Shown here one piece after another: positions 34,943 to 43,477 of a stretch of 46,118 nucleotides of DNA; the stretch's first letter is position 1; every line of letters starts with the position of its first letter. The notes beneath the pieces are model-generated. The model had not been told where the DNA came from, made no database searches, and saw only the letters and a list, made by a program, of their open reading frames with translations. Location of the stretch: the NCBI GenBank assembly GCA_018223185.1, contig JAAEYW010000032.1, forward strand, positions 1 through 46,118, given 5' to 3'. A program made the position numbers and the translations under genes. The DNA comes from Oceanospirillales bacterium (GTDB lineage: Bacteria; Pseudomonadota; Gammaproteobacteria; Pseudomonadales; Balneatricaceae).

Positions 34943-35848
34943 ATGCGCCTTTTAGTCCTGTTAGCTGTATTGACCCTGGGTTGGACCGGTACAGCTCAGG
35001 CACGTTATTACGATGATGTAATCGCCAGTGGTGTTATCTACATTGGCGCTTACAAAAACTTCCCTCCCTATTCGTTTGAGGTCGATGGCAAACCGCAAGG
35101 CGTGGATATCGAGATCGGCCACCGTATAGCTGAGGCCTTCGGTCTGAAGATGAAGGTGCACTGGATTACGCCGGATGAGAATCTCGAAGACGATCTTCGC
35201 AACAACGTCTGGAAAGGGCACTACCTGGATAAAGACGAAGCCAACCCGCTGGCGGCGAAGCATCTTGCCGATGTGATGATGCGGGTGCCTTACGACCGGG
35301 AATACGCATTTAAACGGGACGATCAGGGGCTGCTGATCAATGAACAGGTGGTGTTGTTCGGCCCGTATCAGCGGGAACGCTGGCAGGTGGCGTTCGATAG
35401 TGAAAAACTTGAACGGGTCGGTACGGTAGCGGTGTTTCAGTATCACCCTATCGGCGTTGAAATCGATAGTCTTCCTGACTTTTATCTGACCTCGGCCTTC
35501 GGTGGTCAGATGCGCAAAAATACGCATCATTTTTTTAGTAATAGTGAAGCCTTTGCTGCCATGCAGGCTGGCAAGGTGGATGCTGTTATGGGGATGCGGG
35601 CCGAAGTCGACTGGCAGATCGGTCAGGCAGGCGATCCGCGCTATAAGCTGGCGGAAAATGGTTTTCCCTCTATGGGTAAGCAGCAGTGGGATATCGGCAT
35701 GGCAGTGTCACAACGTTATCGTCAGCTTGGAAATGAGGTTGATGTCGTGGTTGAGCGGCTGATCCGCAACGGTGAGATCGAGAAGATATATTCGAGCTAT
35801 AACCTGCGCTACGAACTGCCAGGGTTGTATCAGGATGTTGCTCAGTAA
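34943..35848 (+). CDS. MoxJ/XoxJ-like periplasmic binding protein
   Basis: The 301-residue protein has a signal peptide (about residues 1-21, TAQA|RYY) and the type II solute-binding fold with the opening IYIGAYKNFPPYSFEVDGK and a GVDIEIGHRIAEAFGL segment, as in the quinoprotein dehydrogenase-associated group. In methylotrophs, XoxJ/MoxJ is thought to help activate or assemble the dehydrogenase with PQQ or metal rather than serve a transporter. No permease is encoded beside it, which agrees with that view. It is 12 bases after the cytochrome gene. Confidence 0.86.
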   Translation: MRLLVLLAVLTLGWTGTAQARYYDDVIASGVIYIGAYKNFPPYSFEVDGKPQGVDIEIGHRIAEAFGLKMKVHWITPDENLEDDLRNNVWKGHYLDKDEANPLAAKHLADVMMRVPYDREYAFKRDDQGLLINEQVVLFGPYQRERWQVAFDSEKLERVGTVAVFQYHPIGVEIDSLPDFYLTSAFGGQMRKNTHHFFSNSEAFAAMQAGKVDAVMGMRAEVDWQIGQAGDPRYKLAENGFPSMGKQQWDIGMAVSQRYRQLGNEVDVVVERLIRNGEIEKIYSSYNLRYELPGLYQDVAQ

Positions 35849-36019
35849 CAGCGTGCGTTGCAGTGAGATCTTCCTGAAAGGGATGTCTCCGGATCTGGCC
35901 TCAGAGGGTTATCCGCGGGCAATATTTCTCTGTCAGTCAGTGCGATCTTTTTTAAAGAACTCTCTGTATTCAAAGGGTTCTGTGTCAGCGATCTTCATGT
36001 CAGAGAGGGAGGCTTTCTC

Positions 36020-36304
36020 ATGATCACTGCAATGCCCGGGCTGACGCCGGTACTGAAAGCTGACTGCAAACTCTATTTTGACGGTCAGCATAACCGCTGG
36101 GTGCTAAAAGCACCGCGGCAGCTTATCTTTCCCGACCGACTGACCCTGATCACCCTACAGGCATGTGATGGCAGTTGCAGTGGTGCTCAGATTGCCCGCT
36201 CACTGGCATCATTCTCTGAACTTAAGAATGTTACTGAATACGATGTGCTTGATGTGCTGGAGGAGTTTGAGCGGCGTGGATTTATATCGGTTTTGAGTGC
36301 CTGA
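36020..36304 (+). CDS. pqqD: Stand-alone PqqD-like peptide chaperone
   Basis: The 94-residue protein matches PqqD: RWVLKAPRQLIFPDRLTLITLQACDG is given as its landmark only in part, since the core is the RWVLKAP strand followed by a winged-helix-like region with the ACDG turn and a C-terminal DVLDVLEEFERRGFI helix. GGAGG eight bases upstream supports ATG 36020. PqqD presents the precursor peptide PqqA to the radical SAM enzyme PqqE. No pqqA, B, C or E is found in this window, so PqqD is separated from the rest of the pathway, or this copy has another role. Confidence 0.76.
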   Translation: MITAMPGLTPVLKADCKLYFDGQHNRWVLKAPRQLIFPDRLTLITLQACDGSCSGAQIARSLASFSELKNVTEYDVLDVLEEFERRGFISVLSA

Positions 36305-36333
36305 GCTGAATAATAACGGCAGCAGGGCAGGTA

Positions 36334-36351
36334 GTAGTACTAAGTAAGTAT
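36334..36351. promoter_or_regulatory. Alcohol-regulon motif, site C (degenerate)
   Basis: GTAGTAC-TAAG-TAAGTAT keeps the left half-site and spacer of the motif, with a poor right half, about 130 bases before the dehydrogenase start. It is weaker than sites A and B. Confidence 0.4.
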
Positions 36352-36479
36352 AAAACTCATTCCCCCGGTCAATTGTTGGAATGGGTGCAAATTTACAGAA
36401 TGTCATCAGGTCTGGAATCTTTGCTCAGATCTGTTGAGAGTCAGAAAATAAGAACAATCCTTAATCAAGGAGCAATGCA

Positions 36480-38243
36480 ATGAAGAAGTTCAGCGGCAGT
36501 TTTGCTGTGACAGCGCTGGTTGCAGCAATGTCTGTATCGGGCGTGAGCCAGGCAAATGTAACCGATAAAGATATTCTGCAGGATCAGAAGACAGTAGAAG
36601 ATGTGGTATCCAACGGTCTGGGCCCGCGCGGACAGCGCTATAGTCCGCTGGATAAGATCAATACTGACACTGTAAAAGATATGCGTCCTGTCTGGTCGTT
36701 CTCTTTTGGTGGAGAGAAACAACGGGGTCAGGAATCCCAGCCAATGGTTAAAGATGGCGTGATGTATGTCACCGCTTCTTACTCCCGGGTATTCGCAGTG
36801 GATACGAAAACCGGTGAAGAGTTGTGGGAATACAATGCCCGTCTGCCGGATGGCATCATGCCATGTTGTGACGTTATTAACCGGGGTGTCGCCCTGTATG
36901 ATGACCTGGTGATCTTCGGTACTCTGGATGCCAAACTGGTAGCACTGGATGCCAAGACGGGTAAGGTGAAGTGGAAAAAGACCGTTGCTGATTACAAAGA
37001 GGGCTACTCAATTACAGCCGCTCCTATGATCGTTAATGGTAAAGTCATTACCGGTGTATCTGGTGGCGAATTCGGTATAGTGGGTAAAGCTGAAGCCTAC
37101 GATGCCAAGACTGGTAAGATCCTCTGGACCCGCCCGACTGTTGAAGGTCATATGGGTTACATCTGGAAAGATGGTAAGAAAGTTGAAAACGGTATTTCCG
37201 GTGGGAAAGCGGGTCAGACCTGGCCTGGTGACCTGTGGAAGAGCGGTGGCGCGGCTACATGGCTGGGCGGCACCTACGATCCGGATACCAACTCACTGTT
37301 TATCGGCACCGGTAACCCTGCACCATGGAACTCCCATATGCGGCCGGGCGACAACCTGTTCTCCTCATCCCGTCTGGCAATCGACCCGGATACCGGAAAG
37401 ATTAAATGGCATTTCCAGACCACGCCACATGATGGCTGGGATTACGATGGTGTAAACGAGCTGATCGCATTCGATTACCAGGAAGGCGGCAAAACGGTTA
37501 AAGCGGCTGCAACCGCTGACCGTAACGGCTTTATGTATGTCCTTAACCGTACTAATGGTGACTTTATCCGCGGCTTCCCGTTCGTTGATGAGATCAGCTG
37601 GGCAAAAGGACTGGATAAGAAGGGTCGTCCTATCTACAACGAAGAGATGCGTCCGGGCAATCCAAGTGCGTCTGAAGATGGTAAAAAAGGTTCATCTGTT
37701 CACGCTGTACCAGCCTTCCTGGGTGGTAAGAACTGGATGCCTATGGCTTACAGCCAGGATACAGAGCTGTTCTATGTTCCCTCTAACGAGTGGGGCATGG
37801 ATATCTGGAATGAGCCAACGGCCTATAAAAAAGGCGCAGCTTACCTGGGTGCCGGCTTTACTATCAAGCCTCTGACTGAAGATCACATCGGTGTGCTTCG
37901 GGCGATGGATCCGAAAACCGGTAAAGAGGTATGGCGCTACCAGAACTTCTCTCCACTGTGGGGTGGTGTTCTGACTACCGCAGGCAACCTGGTATTTATC
38001 GGTACACCTGAGGGTTATCTGAAAGGCTTCGATGCCAAGACTGGCGAAGTTAAATACCAGTTCAATACCGGTTCCGGTATCGTCGGTTCACCAATCACCT
38101 GGGAACAGGATGGCGAACAGTTCATCTCGGTTGTATCCGGCTGGGGTGGTGCAGTACCACTGTGGGGTGGTGAAGTTGCCAAGCGTATTAAGCATCTGAA
38201 TCAGGGTGGTTCAGTCTGGACTTTCAAACTGCCTAAGTCTTAA
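36480..38243 (+). CDS. pedH: PQQ-dependent alcohol dehydrogenase, lanthanide type (PedH/ExaF-like)
   Basis: The 587-residue precursor has a signal peptide (about residues 1-23) and an eight-bladed propeller of quinoprotein alcohol dehydrogenases. The adjacent cysteines Cys129-Cys130 in [10 protein letters not shown] form the ring disulfide next to PQQ and match the ethanol dehydrogenase (ExaA/PedE/PedH) clade rather than methanol dehydrogenase. The catalytic Asp321 is in WDYDGVNE; the Asp at 323, two residues later, is the marker of lanthanide-dependent enzymes, while calcium types carry Ala or Ser there. It should oxidise primary alcohols and aldehydes in the periplasm, passing electrons to the cytochrome c-550. 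AAGGAGCAATGCA places the ribosome site. Confidence 0.86.
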   Translation: MKKFSGSFAVTALVAAMSVSGVSQANVTDKDILQDQKTVEDVVSNGLGPRGQRYSPLDKINTDTVKDMRPVWSFSFGGEKQRGQESQPMVKDGVMYVTASYSRVFAVDTKTGEELWEYNARLPDGIMPCCDVINRGVALYDDLVIFGTLDAKLVALDAKTGKVKWKKTVADYKEGYSITAAPMIVNGKVITGVSGGEFGIVGKAEAYDAKTGKILWTRPTVEGHMGYIWKDGKKVENGISGGKAGQTWPGDLWKSGGAATWLGGTYDPDTNSLFIGTGNPAPWNSHMRPGDNLFSSSRLAIDPDTGKIKWHFQTTPHDGWDYDGVNELIAFDYQEGGKTVKAAATADRNGFMYVLNRTNGDFIRGFPFVDEISWAKGLDKKGRPIYNEEMRPGNPSASEDGKKGSSVHAVPAFLGGKNWMPMAYSQDTELFYVPSNEWGMDIWNEPTAYKKGAAYLGAGFTIKPLTEDHIGVLRAMDPKTGKEVWRYQNFSPLWGGVLTTAGNLVFIGTPEGYLKGFDAKTGEVKYQFNTGSGIVGSPITWEQDGEQFISVVSGWGGAVPLWGGEVAKRIKHLNQGGSVWTFKLPKS

Positions 38244-38275
38244 TGCCAGGTAGATTGACTGTCCGATCGTAAGAT

Positions 38276-38311
38276 AAAAAAGGCCGATGCATCTGCATCG
38301 GCCTTTTTTTG
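38276..38311 (+). terminator. Strong intrinsic terminator of the dehydrogenase gene
   Basis: AGGCCGATGC, a 4-base loop and GCATCGGCCT form a 10-bp stem followed by seven T, about 38 bases after the stop. The preceding A-run could also make it work in the opposite direction for rlmJ. Confidence 0.92.
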
Positions 38312-38454
38312 TGCTTTGATACGAGGCCTTTTACAATCAAGGGCACAGAGACATACTGTTTAAAGCTTTTCTCGGTGTGCTCAGTGGCCTCTGTGGTTAA
38401 TCACCGTGTAAGGGGCAGCACGCTTTTATTCCGTTTTCTTTTATTTCGCCCGCT

Positions 38455-39291
38455 TTATTCCGGCACCAGAATATCGCAGCTATAAAACGCTCCTTTACCC
38501 TCATTAAGCGCTTCAACCAGACGGGGCAACAGGTTTTTCATCTGCTCAAACAGAGTCCAGGGCGGGTTAATTACGATCATTCCGGAGGAGGTCATTCCCC
38601 GTTCTGCTGAGTCGGGTTCCAGCCCCAGCTCAAAGCGTTGAATATTGCGTATTCCGCTACTGATAAACAGCTTTTCAAGTTTACGGATACGGTGCCGGTC
38701 CACTACCGGGTACCACAAGGCATACGTTCCGGTGGCAAATTTACGATGGGCGCTTTTGAGTACTTTAAATACCTGGTCGTAATCGCTTTTAATCTCGTAA
38801 GACGGGTCCATCAGCACCAGTGCCCGCCGTGAGGCCGGAGGGAGTAGTGACAGCAACCCTTCGAGACTATCCTGATTCAATACTCTGATCTGACGGTTGT
38901 TGCGGGTATTCTGGCTGAGCAGTTTATAATCGCTCGGGTGTAGCTCATACAGGGTTGCCCGGTCCTGCGGCCGCATAAAGTGGCGGGCGATCAGCGGTGA
39001 GCCGGGATAAAACCTCAGGTTGTCTGCAGGGTTGCAGCTGCGAATGGCAGAAAAATAGCTGGCAAGTGAGGGCCACTCCTCAGGTTTGAGTTTGCCGATT
39101 CCGTTGCTGTATTCACCCAGCTTTTCCGCCTTATCTGACCGCAGGTCGTATAATCCGGCTCCGGCGTGGGTGTCGATATAGTCAAACGGTTTATCTTTTT
39201 TGATCAGGTGCTCGAGAATCTCCGTCAGTACGATATGTTTCAGAAGGTCGGCAAAATTGCCTGCATGAAAAGAGTGTCGATAACTTAGCAA
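38455..39291 (-). CDS. rlmJ: 23S rRNA (adenine(2030)-N6)-methyltransferase RlmJ
   Basis: The 278-residue protein matches RlmJ along its length, starting LSYRHSFHAGNFADLLKHIV and continuing with the SAM-binding region (DYIDTHAGAG). The catalytic motif is DPSYE in VLMDPSYEIK, the family's form of the DPPY motif. The start is a TTG at 39291, chosen because family members begin (M)LSYRHSFHAGN at this point, with AGGAC upstream. It methylates A2030 of 23S rRNA in the large subunit. It is monocistronic and unrelated to its neighbours. Confidence 0.92.
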   Translation of the reverse strand: MLSYRHSFHAGNFADLLKHIVLTEILEHLIKKDKPFDYIDTHAGAGLYDLRSDKAEKLGEYSNGIGKLKPEEWPSLASYFSAIRSCNPADNLRFYPGSPLIARHFMRPQDRATLYELHPSDYKLLSQNTRNNRQIRVLNQDSLEGLLSLLPPASRRALVLMDPSYEIKSDYDQVFKVLKSAHRKFATGTYALWYPVVDRHRIRKLEKLFISSGIRNIQRFELGLEPDSAERGMTSSGMIVINPPWTLFEQMKNLLPRLVEALNEGKGAFYSCDILVPE

Positions 39292-39336
39292 AACGGCGTC
39301 CTGATCAGATTGTTTGGGTTCAGATTATAGCGATGG

Positions 39337-39744
39337 ATGCAGACTATCGGTTTATTCACCGGTCGGGTCAATAGATCCGGTCAATTTTACGTTTTTTCAT
39401 TAACTGTATCCGCAGGTCCAGCCCGGTGCCTTATTGCGTTTCTGGTTATGCTGGCGGTGATCACCCTGAGTGGCATGAAGCTTTATGCAGTCGAAGAGGG
39501 TAAAGGTCCGCAGGCCGGCGAGGGGCAGATGCATCTTGTCAGTCCGGTACTGGCCGGAGAAGACTACGATGAGGATGGTGAACACGGCAACAGTGATGAG
39601 TACTGGAAGGAGATTCATGAGTTTGCCGATAATCTGATGCTGTTGTTAATTCTGTTGCATATTGCTGGCGTAGTGATTTCCAGTCGGATACATAATGAGT
39701 CGCTGGTTAAATCGATGCTGAACGGTTACAAAGAAAAGCGCTGA
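39337..39744 (+). pseudogene. Cytochrome b561 remnant, 5' truncated
   Basis: Only the C-terminal half of a di-haem cytochrome b561 can be read, from about 39410: a membrane segment ending LSGMKLYAVEEGKGP, then an acidic loop, then WKEIHEFADNLMLLLILLHIAGV, whose histidines serve as haem ligands, and a final basic tail. The first two membrane segments are missing, and the 25 codons before them do not resemble the family. The frame is intact, so the loss is a 5' deletion rather than a frameshift. A functional cytochrome is unlikely. Confidence 0.68.
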
Positions 39745-39749
39745 CACGA

Positions 39750-39768
39750 CTCAGCACCCTGTGCTGAG
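39750..39768. terminator. Hairpin after the b561 remnant
   Basis: CTCAGCAC-CCT-GTGCTGAG is a perfect 8-bp stem-loop just after the stop, without a T-run. It is followed, at about 39785-39825, by a pyrimidine-rich microrepeat of the form TTCTGTC/CTCTGTTC. Confidence 0.4.
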
Positions 39769-39860
39769 GTGCACATAACCCGTTTACTGCTTATGTTCTG
39801 TCTTCTGTCCTCTGTTCTTTGTTCTCGGTCGCATGGGCCTTACGTGCTGTGAATAGCCGT

Positions 39861-40757
39861 TTATCCGCCAGGCTGTTCCAGGTGCCGGTGACAGTAGCTG
39901 ATCAGGTGTCGGGTCAGGTTTTTTCCGGTCTCGGTGGCTAAGTTCCAGCTGTGCCAATACAGTGGAACCTCGAGGCTCTGGCCCGGCGCAATCTCAATGA
40001 CGGCACCGGACTCTATGAGTGACTTCATCTGCAGGTCCGGCGCCATGCCCCAGGCGAGTCCGCGTCGTATCAGCTCTGTAAATGCCTCTGAAGAGGGCAC
40101 TCTGTGACGTGGATAGGTCTGTACAGCGGGATAGAACTGGCTGAGGAAGTTATCCTGAAGTTCATCTTTCTCGTTATATTCTACCGCCGGAGCGCTGGTC
40201 AGAGTGTCAGCAGAAACCCCGTTGGGAAAATAGCGTTGAATAAAGCCCGGGCTGGCCAGCGCCAGGTAGCGGCTGATCCCCAGAAACGCGGCATTGCCGC
40301 CCTGCAGAGGTTTGCTGCTGGAACTGATACAGCCGTGAACATCGCCCTGCCGGAGTAACAGGTGGGTCTGATCCTGATCATCCACTCTCAGATCAAGCAA
40401 TATGTCGCTCTGTTCCAGCACCGGTTGCAGCGCGTCCATAAACCAGGTTGCCAGCGTATCCGCATTCAGCCCGATCGTTAACTTGGTAAAACCTTTCTCC
40501 CGGGCGTTGCCCAGTGTTTTCAGAAGTTCGCTCTGTAGCAGGGTGACCTGGTGGTAATGGCGATGTAACTGTTCTCCGGCTGACGTCAGCCGCAACGGTT
40601 GACTGCGCACCAGCAACAGCTGGCCGGCGGATTCTTCCAGCTGTCTGATCCGTTGTGAAATGGCTGACTGGGTCAGAAATAACCGTTTTGCTGCACGGTC
40701 AAAACTCTGCTCTTCCATGACAGTGGCCAGAGCCTGAAGCTGGCGATAATCAAACAT
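39861..40757 (-). CDS. argP: LysR-family regulator ArgP
   Basis: The 298-residue protein has an N-terminal LysR helix-turn-helix (DYRQLQALATVMEEQSFDRA is the family landmark; SQRIRQLEE is the recognition region) and a C-terminal co-inducer domain. It is divergent from an ArgO-like exporter. ArgP (IciA, LysG) activates the exporter gene in response to arginine or lysine. The 195-base intergenic region is AT-rich, with several ATTA boxes, as expected for ArgP sites. Confidence 0.86.
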   Translation of the reverse strand: MFDYRQLQALATVMEEQSFDRAAKRLFLTQSAISQRIRQLEESAGQLLLVRSQPLRLTSAGEQLHRHYHQVTLLQSELLKTLGNAREKGFTKLTIGLNADTLATWFMDALQPVLEQSDILLDLRVDDQDQTHLLLRQGDVHGCISSSSKPLQGGNAAFLGISRYLALASPGFIQRYFPNGVSADTLTSAPAVEYNEKDELQDNFLSQFYPAVQTYPRHRVPSSEAFTELIRRGLAWGMAPDLQMKSLIESGAVIEIAPGQSLEVPLYWHSWNLATETGKNLTRHLISYCHRHLEQPGG

Positions 40758-40864
40758 AGCGGTTCACCGAATAAGTAGGTTGCAGATAAGTTGGTCACAG
40801 AGAGGTTAGCGTGTCACAGAGCGTTAATCAGGATGAGTGATCAAATATAGCATTATTAATTTTT

Positions 40865-40888
40865 CTAATGAAATATAAATATTATTAG
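40865..40888. promoter_or_regulatory. AT-rich inverted repeat, possible ArgP operator
   Basis: CTAAT and ATTAG are separated by 14 AT-rich bases in the divergent argP-argO interval, about 65-90 bases before argO. ArgP boxes are AT-rich dyads of this kind; the assignment is inferred. Confidence 0.35.
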
Positions 40889-40952
40889 TTTTACTAACCT
40901 GCGCCGGTTTTTTATTCTGCCTGCTCATCGAGTACCAAAGGGAATATAAAGT

Positions 40953-41582
40953 ATGATGACGTCATTCATATCAGCCTCTTTTCTGGCCGGACTGGCCACC
41001 AGTGCCGGACTGATCATGGCTATCGGTGCCCAGAACGCATTTGTTCTGAGCCAGGGGGTGCGCCGCGAATACCACTGGGCGATTGCCGGGGTGTGCAGCC
41101 TGCTTGATGCTGTGCTGATTACCGCGGGCATAGCGGGGATGGGGGTGTTAATAGGTCAGTCGGAGCTGACACTGAAACTAATCAGCTGGGCGGGTGGTGC
41201 ATTCCTGTTGTGGTATGGCGCTAATGCGCTTCGCTCGGCCCTGCGCAGTGAGTCGATGAGCCTGTCCACGAATAACTTTTCCAGTCTTAAGTCAGCGTTG
41301 CTGACCACTCTGGCGCTGAGTTTGCTGAATCCGCATGTCTATCTTGATACCGTGGTATTACTGGGTAGTATTGGGGGGCGCTACCCCGATCAGGAGCGGT
41401 ACTGGTTTGGAGCGGGCGCAGCACTGTTTTCGTTTGTCTGGTTTTTTTCGCTGAGCCTTGGTGCCCGGTGGCTGGCTCCGCTGTTTCGTAAGCCTGTCAG
41501 CTGGCGTATTCTGGATGGACTGGTCTGTCTGATGATGTGGACGCTGGCTGTTTTGTTGCTGAGCGGCAACCTCAGCCCCTGA
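40953..41582 (+). CDS. argO: Basic amino-acid exporter, ArgO/LysE-like
   Basis: The 209-residue membrane protein has six predicted helices and the LysE/ArgO opening GLATSAGLIMAIGAQNAFVLSQ, RREYHWAIAGVC, and ALSLLNPHVYLDTVVLLG. AAGGGA lies about nine bases before the ATG. It exports arginine or lysine out of the cell and is controlled by the divergent argP product. This ArgO-type sequence is distinct from the RhtB-like copy at 10558. Confidence 0.87.
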   Translation: MMTSFISASFLAGLATSAGLIMAIGAQNAFVLSQGVRREYHWAIAGVCSLLDAVLITAGIAGMGVLIGQSELTLKLISWAGGAFLLWYGANALRSALRSESMSLSTNNFSSLKSALLTTLALSLLNPHVYLDTVVLLGSIGGRYPDQERYWFGAGAALFSFVWFFSLSLGARWLAPLFRKPVSWRILDGLVCLMMWTLAVLLLSGNLSP

Positions 41583-41593
41583 TATTCAGGGGC
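41575..41593. terminator. Hairpin between convergent argO and receptor genes
   Basis: GCCCCTGA-TAT-TCAGGGGC is a perfect 8-bp stem over the argO stop codon, without a T-run downstream. It may act as a bidirectional 3' end. Confidence 0.45.
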
Positions 41594-41620
41594 ATCGGGT
41601 CAGAAGTATGATTTGATTCT

Positions 41621-43180
41621 TTATTGTTTCGTCCGGTTGACGATCTGAGACAGGTCTGCAACCAGCCCGTCGAGATTAACTATAGCCTGGTTGGTATTGT
41701 TAATTGATTCCTTATTGCTGTCAGATATATCCCGGATAGAGATAATGCTTTTGCTGAGGCTTTCTGCTGTTTCGTTCTGTTCATCTGCCGCCACAGCAAT
41801 CTGCTGGCTCTGATCTGATATCAGGTCTAATGACTGGCTCAGCTGATCAAACGCTTGTCCGGCAATTTCGGCCCGGCTGATGCTGTCTTTTGCCTGACCA
41901 TGGGTTTTGCTCATGCTATCTGCTGTATTACGAACCTGTTTTTGCACGGATCCGATACTGGATTTGATCTGCTCAGTCGCCTGTTGGGTGCGTTTTGCCA
42001 GCTCCCGGACTTCATCGGCGACCACCGCAAAGCCACGTCCGTTATCGCCGGCTCTGGCCGCTTCAATGGCAGCGTTCAGCGCTAACAGATTGGTTTGATT
42101 GGCGATATCATTGATCATAGTCGTGATATGACCGATCTCTTCAGTTTGTTGATGTAGCTGTTCTGACAGTTCGGAAGCCTGTTCCACCTCGCCAGACAAC
42201 AGTTCAATGGTTTGCAGCATATCATTGATGGTGGTTCTGCCATTCTGGGCATCCATCGCCGCCTGATGGGTTACATCTGAGGTTCGTGAGGTGTTTTCTG
42301 CAACATTATGGGAAGAGGATGCCATCTCGGTACTGGCAGAGGCCAGCATGTCGCTTTCCAGATTCTGCTGTTCAATCCCGACGGTGGTCTGGCTGAGGCT
42401 CTGATGAGTAACAGCCATGACCTCTCTGAGAGTCTTTATCGCATCTTCCACTCGCCCGGTGACGGTATGTATTCTGGCTTCAAGCAGTCGAATGGCAAGA
42501 TTGAATGCACCAACTTCATCCATCCGTCCTGCGATGGCCCGCTGAGAAAGGGGATTGTCATAAATCTTCAGCGCCTGATTCAGGCTGTTCTTCAGGGGGG
42601 TTAACTGCCAATAGGCCAGGGCAGTAAATGCGCTTGTCAGCAGGCCCGATAGCAGCAGTCTTACCGGTGTATCAAGCGGGCTGACCCCGACAAGTGTTAC
42701 GGCCAGTAAACCGGAAACAACCGTTGCGAGAACACGGTGACTCAGGTGAGTGCGGGATAGTGATAACCGTTTTGGACTTTTATTAACCGTGTCATACAGA
42801 GCCTGAGCCTGTCGTTTTATCTCGTCGGGTAGTCTGCCGCGTACGGATTGATAGCCAGTTTTTTTTCCATGGTGATCATATTGTGGAGTGACATAAGCCA
42901 GAACCCAGTAGTAATCGCCGTTTTTACAACGGTTTTTCACCGCGCCCAGCCATGGCTTGTCGGCATTAAGGTTGGTCCACAGGTCGGCAAAAGCTGCGGC
43001 CGGCATATCGGGATGGCGGACAATATTGTGGGGCTGGCCCACAAGTTCTTCTCGGCTATAACCCGAAATATCAATGAAATCCTGATTTGCATAGGTGATG
43101 CATCCCGACAGGGAAGTAGTGGAAATTAAACGGCTGGCTTCATCATAATTTCGCTCTTTACCGTGTGCATTGTCAGTCAT
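41621..43180 (-). CDS. PAS-containing methyl-accepting protein, Aer-like
   Basis: The 519-residue receptor begins with a cytoplasmic PAS domain (about residues 15-125, with [22 protein letters not shown], whose RHPDMP is typical of FAD-binding Aer), then two close membrane segments (about 150-195), a HAMP-like linker and a signalling domain with tip [19 protein letters not shown] and [18 protein letters not shown]. coli Aer senses redox state through FAD and drives aerotaxis. AAGGA eight bases upstream supports the start. In this context it may follow respiratory electron flow. Confidence 0.9.
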   Translation of the reverse strand: MTDNAHGKERNYDEASRLISTTSLSGCITYANQDFIDISGYSREELVGQPHNIVRHPDMPAAAFADLWTNLNADKPWLGAVKNRCKNGDYYWVLAYVTPQYDHHGKKTGYQSVRGRLPDEIKRQAQALYDTVNKSPKRLSLSRTHLSHRVLATVVSGLLAVTLVGVSPLDTPVRLLLSGLLTSAFTALAYWQLTPLKNSLNQALKIYDNPLSQRAIAGRMDEVGAFNLAIRLLEARIHTVTGRVEDAIKTLREVMAVTHQSLSQTTVGIEQQNLESDMLASASTEMASSSHNVAENTSRTSDVTHQAAMDAQNGRTTINDMLQTIELLSGEVEQASELSEQLHQQTEEIGHITTMINDIANQTNLLALNAAIEAARAGDNGRGFAVVADEVRELAKRTQQATEQIKSSIGSVQKQVRNTADSMSKTHGQAKDSISRAEIAGQAFDQLSQSLDLISDQSQQIAVAADEQNETAESLSKSIISIRDISDSNKESINNTNQAIVNLDGLVADLSQIVNRTKQ

Positions 43181-43349
43181 TTAAATATCCTTGCAAAATC
43201 ATTTTCTAAATGCGCAATACGCCCATTGTGCATTTCAGCTTAGCGTATACGGGCCAGAATAGTGCAGGCCAGATTGAATTGTATGTTGATTATCAGCGTG
43301 TTGCTCAGGCTTTATCCTCAAACTGGCAATTGAATCATACGATTTGAAA

Positions 43350-43367
43350 CTAGTACTAAATAACTAA
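43350..43367. promoter_or_regulatory. Alcohol-regulon motif, site D
   Basis: CTAGTAC-TAAA-TAACTAA followed by ATTTTCAGTGCCAAGG matches the cytochrome c-550 upstream site at 28 of 38 positions. The right half is degenerate. It stands about 110 bases before the aldehyde dehydrogenase start, in the 297-base interval otherwise without recognisable features. Confidence 0.55.
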
Positions 43368-43477
43368 ATTTTCAGTGCCAAGGGAGCATAGGTCAGAACA
43401 GGGGTTACTGACTATTATGGAAGAGTAGTCAAACAGCCCGCAAAGTGCGGTGTATAACAAAAAGAGAGGCTTGGACA

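Noticed and set aside
35772-36023. 83-codon plus-strand frame between the MoxJ-like gene and pqqD
   Set aside because: It starts inside the MoxJ-like gene in another frame and its composition resembles translated noncoding DNA.
40930-40943. AGTACCAAAG upstream of argO as a motif site
   Set aside because: Only one half-site is present, and it overlaps the argO ribosome binding region.
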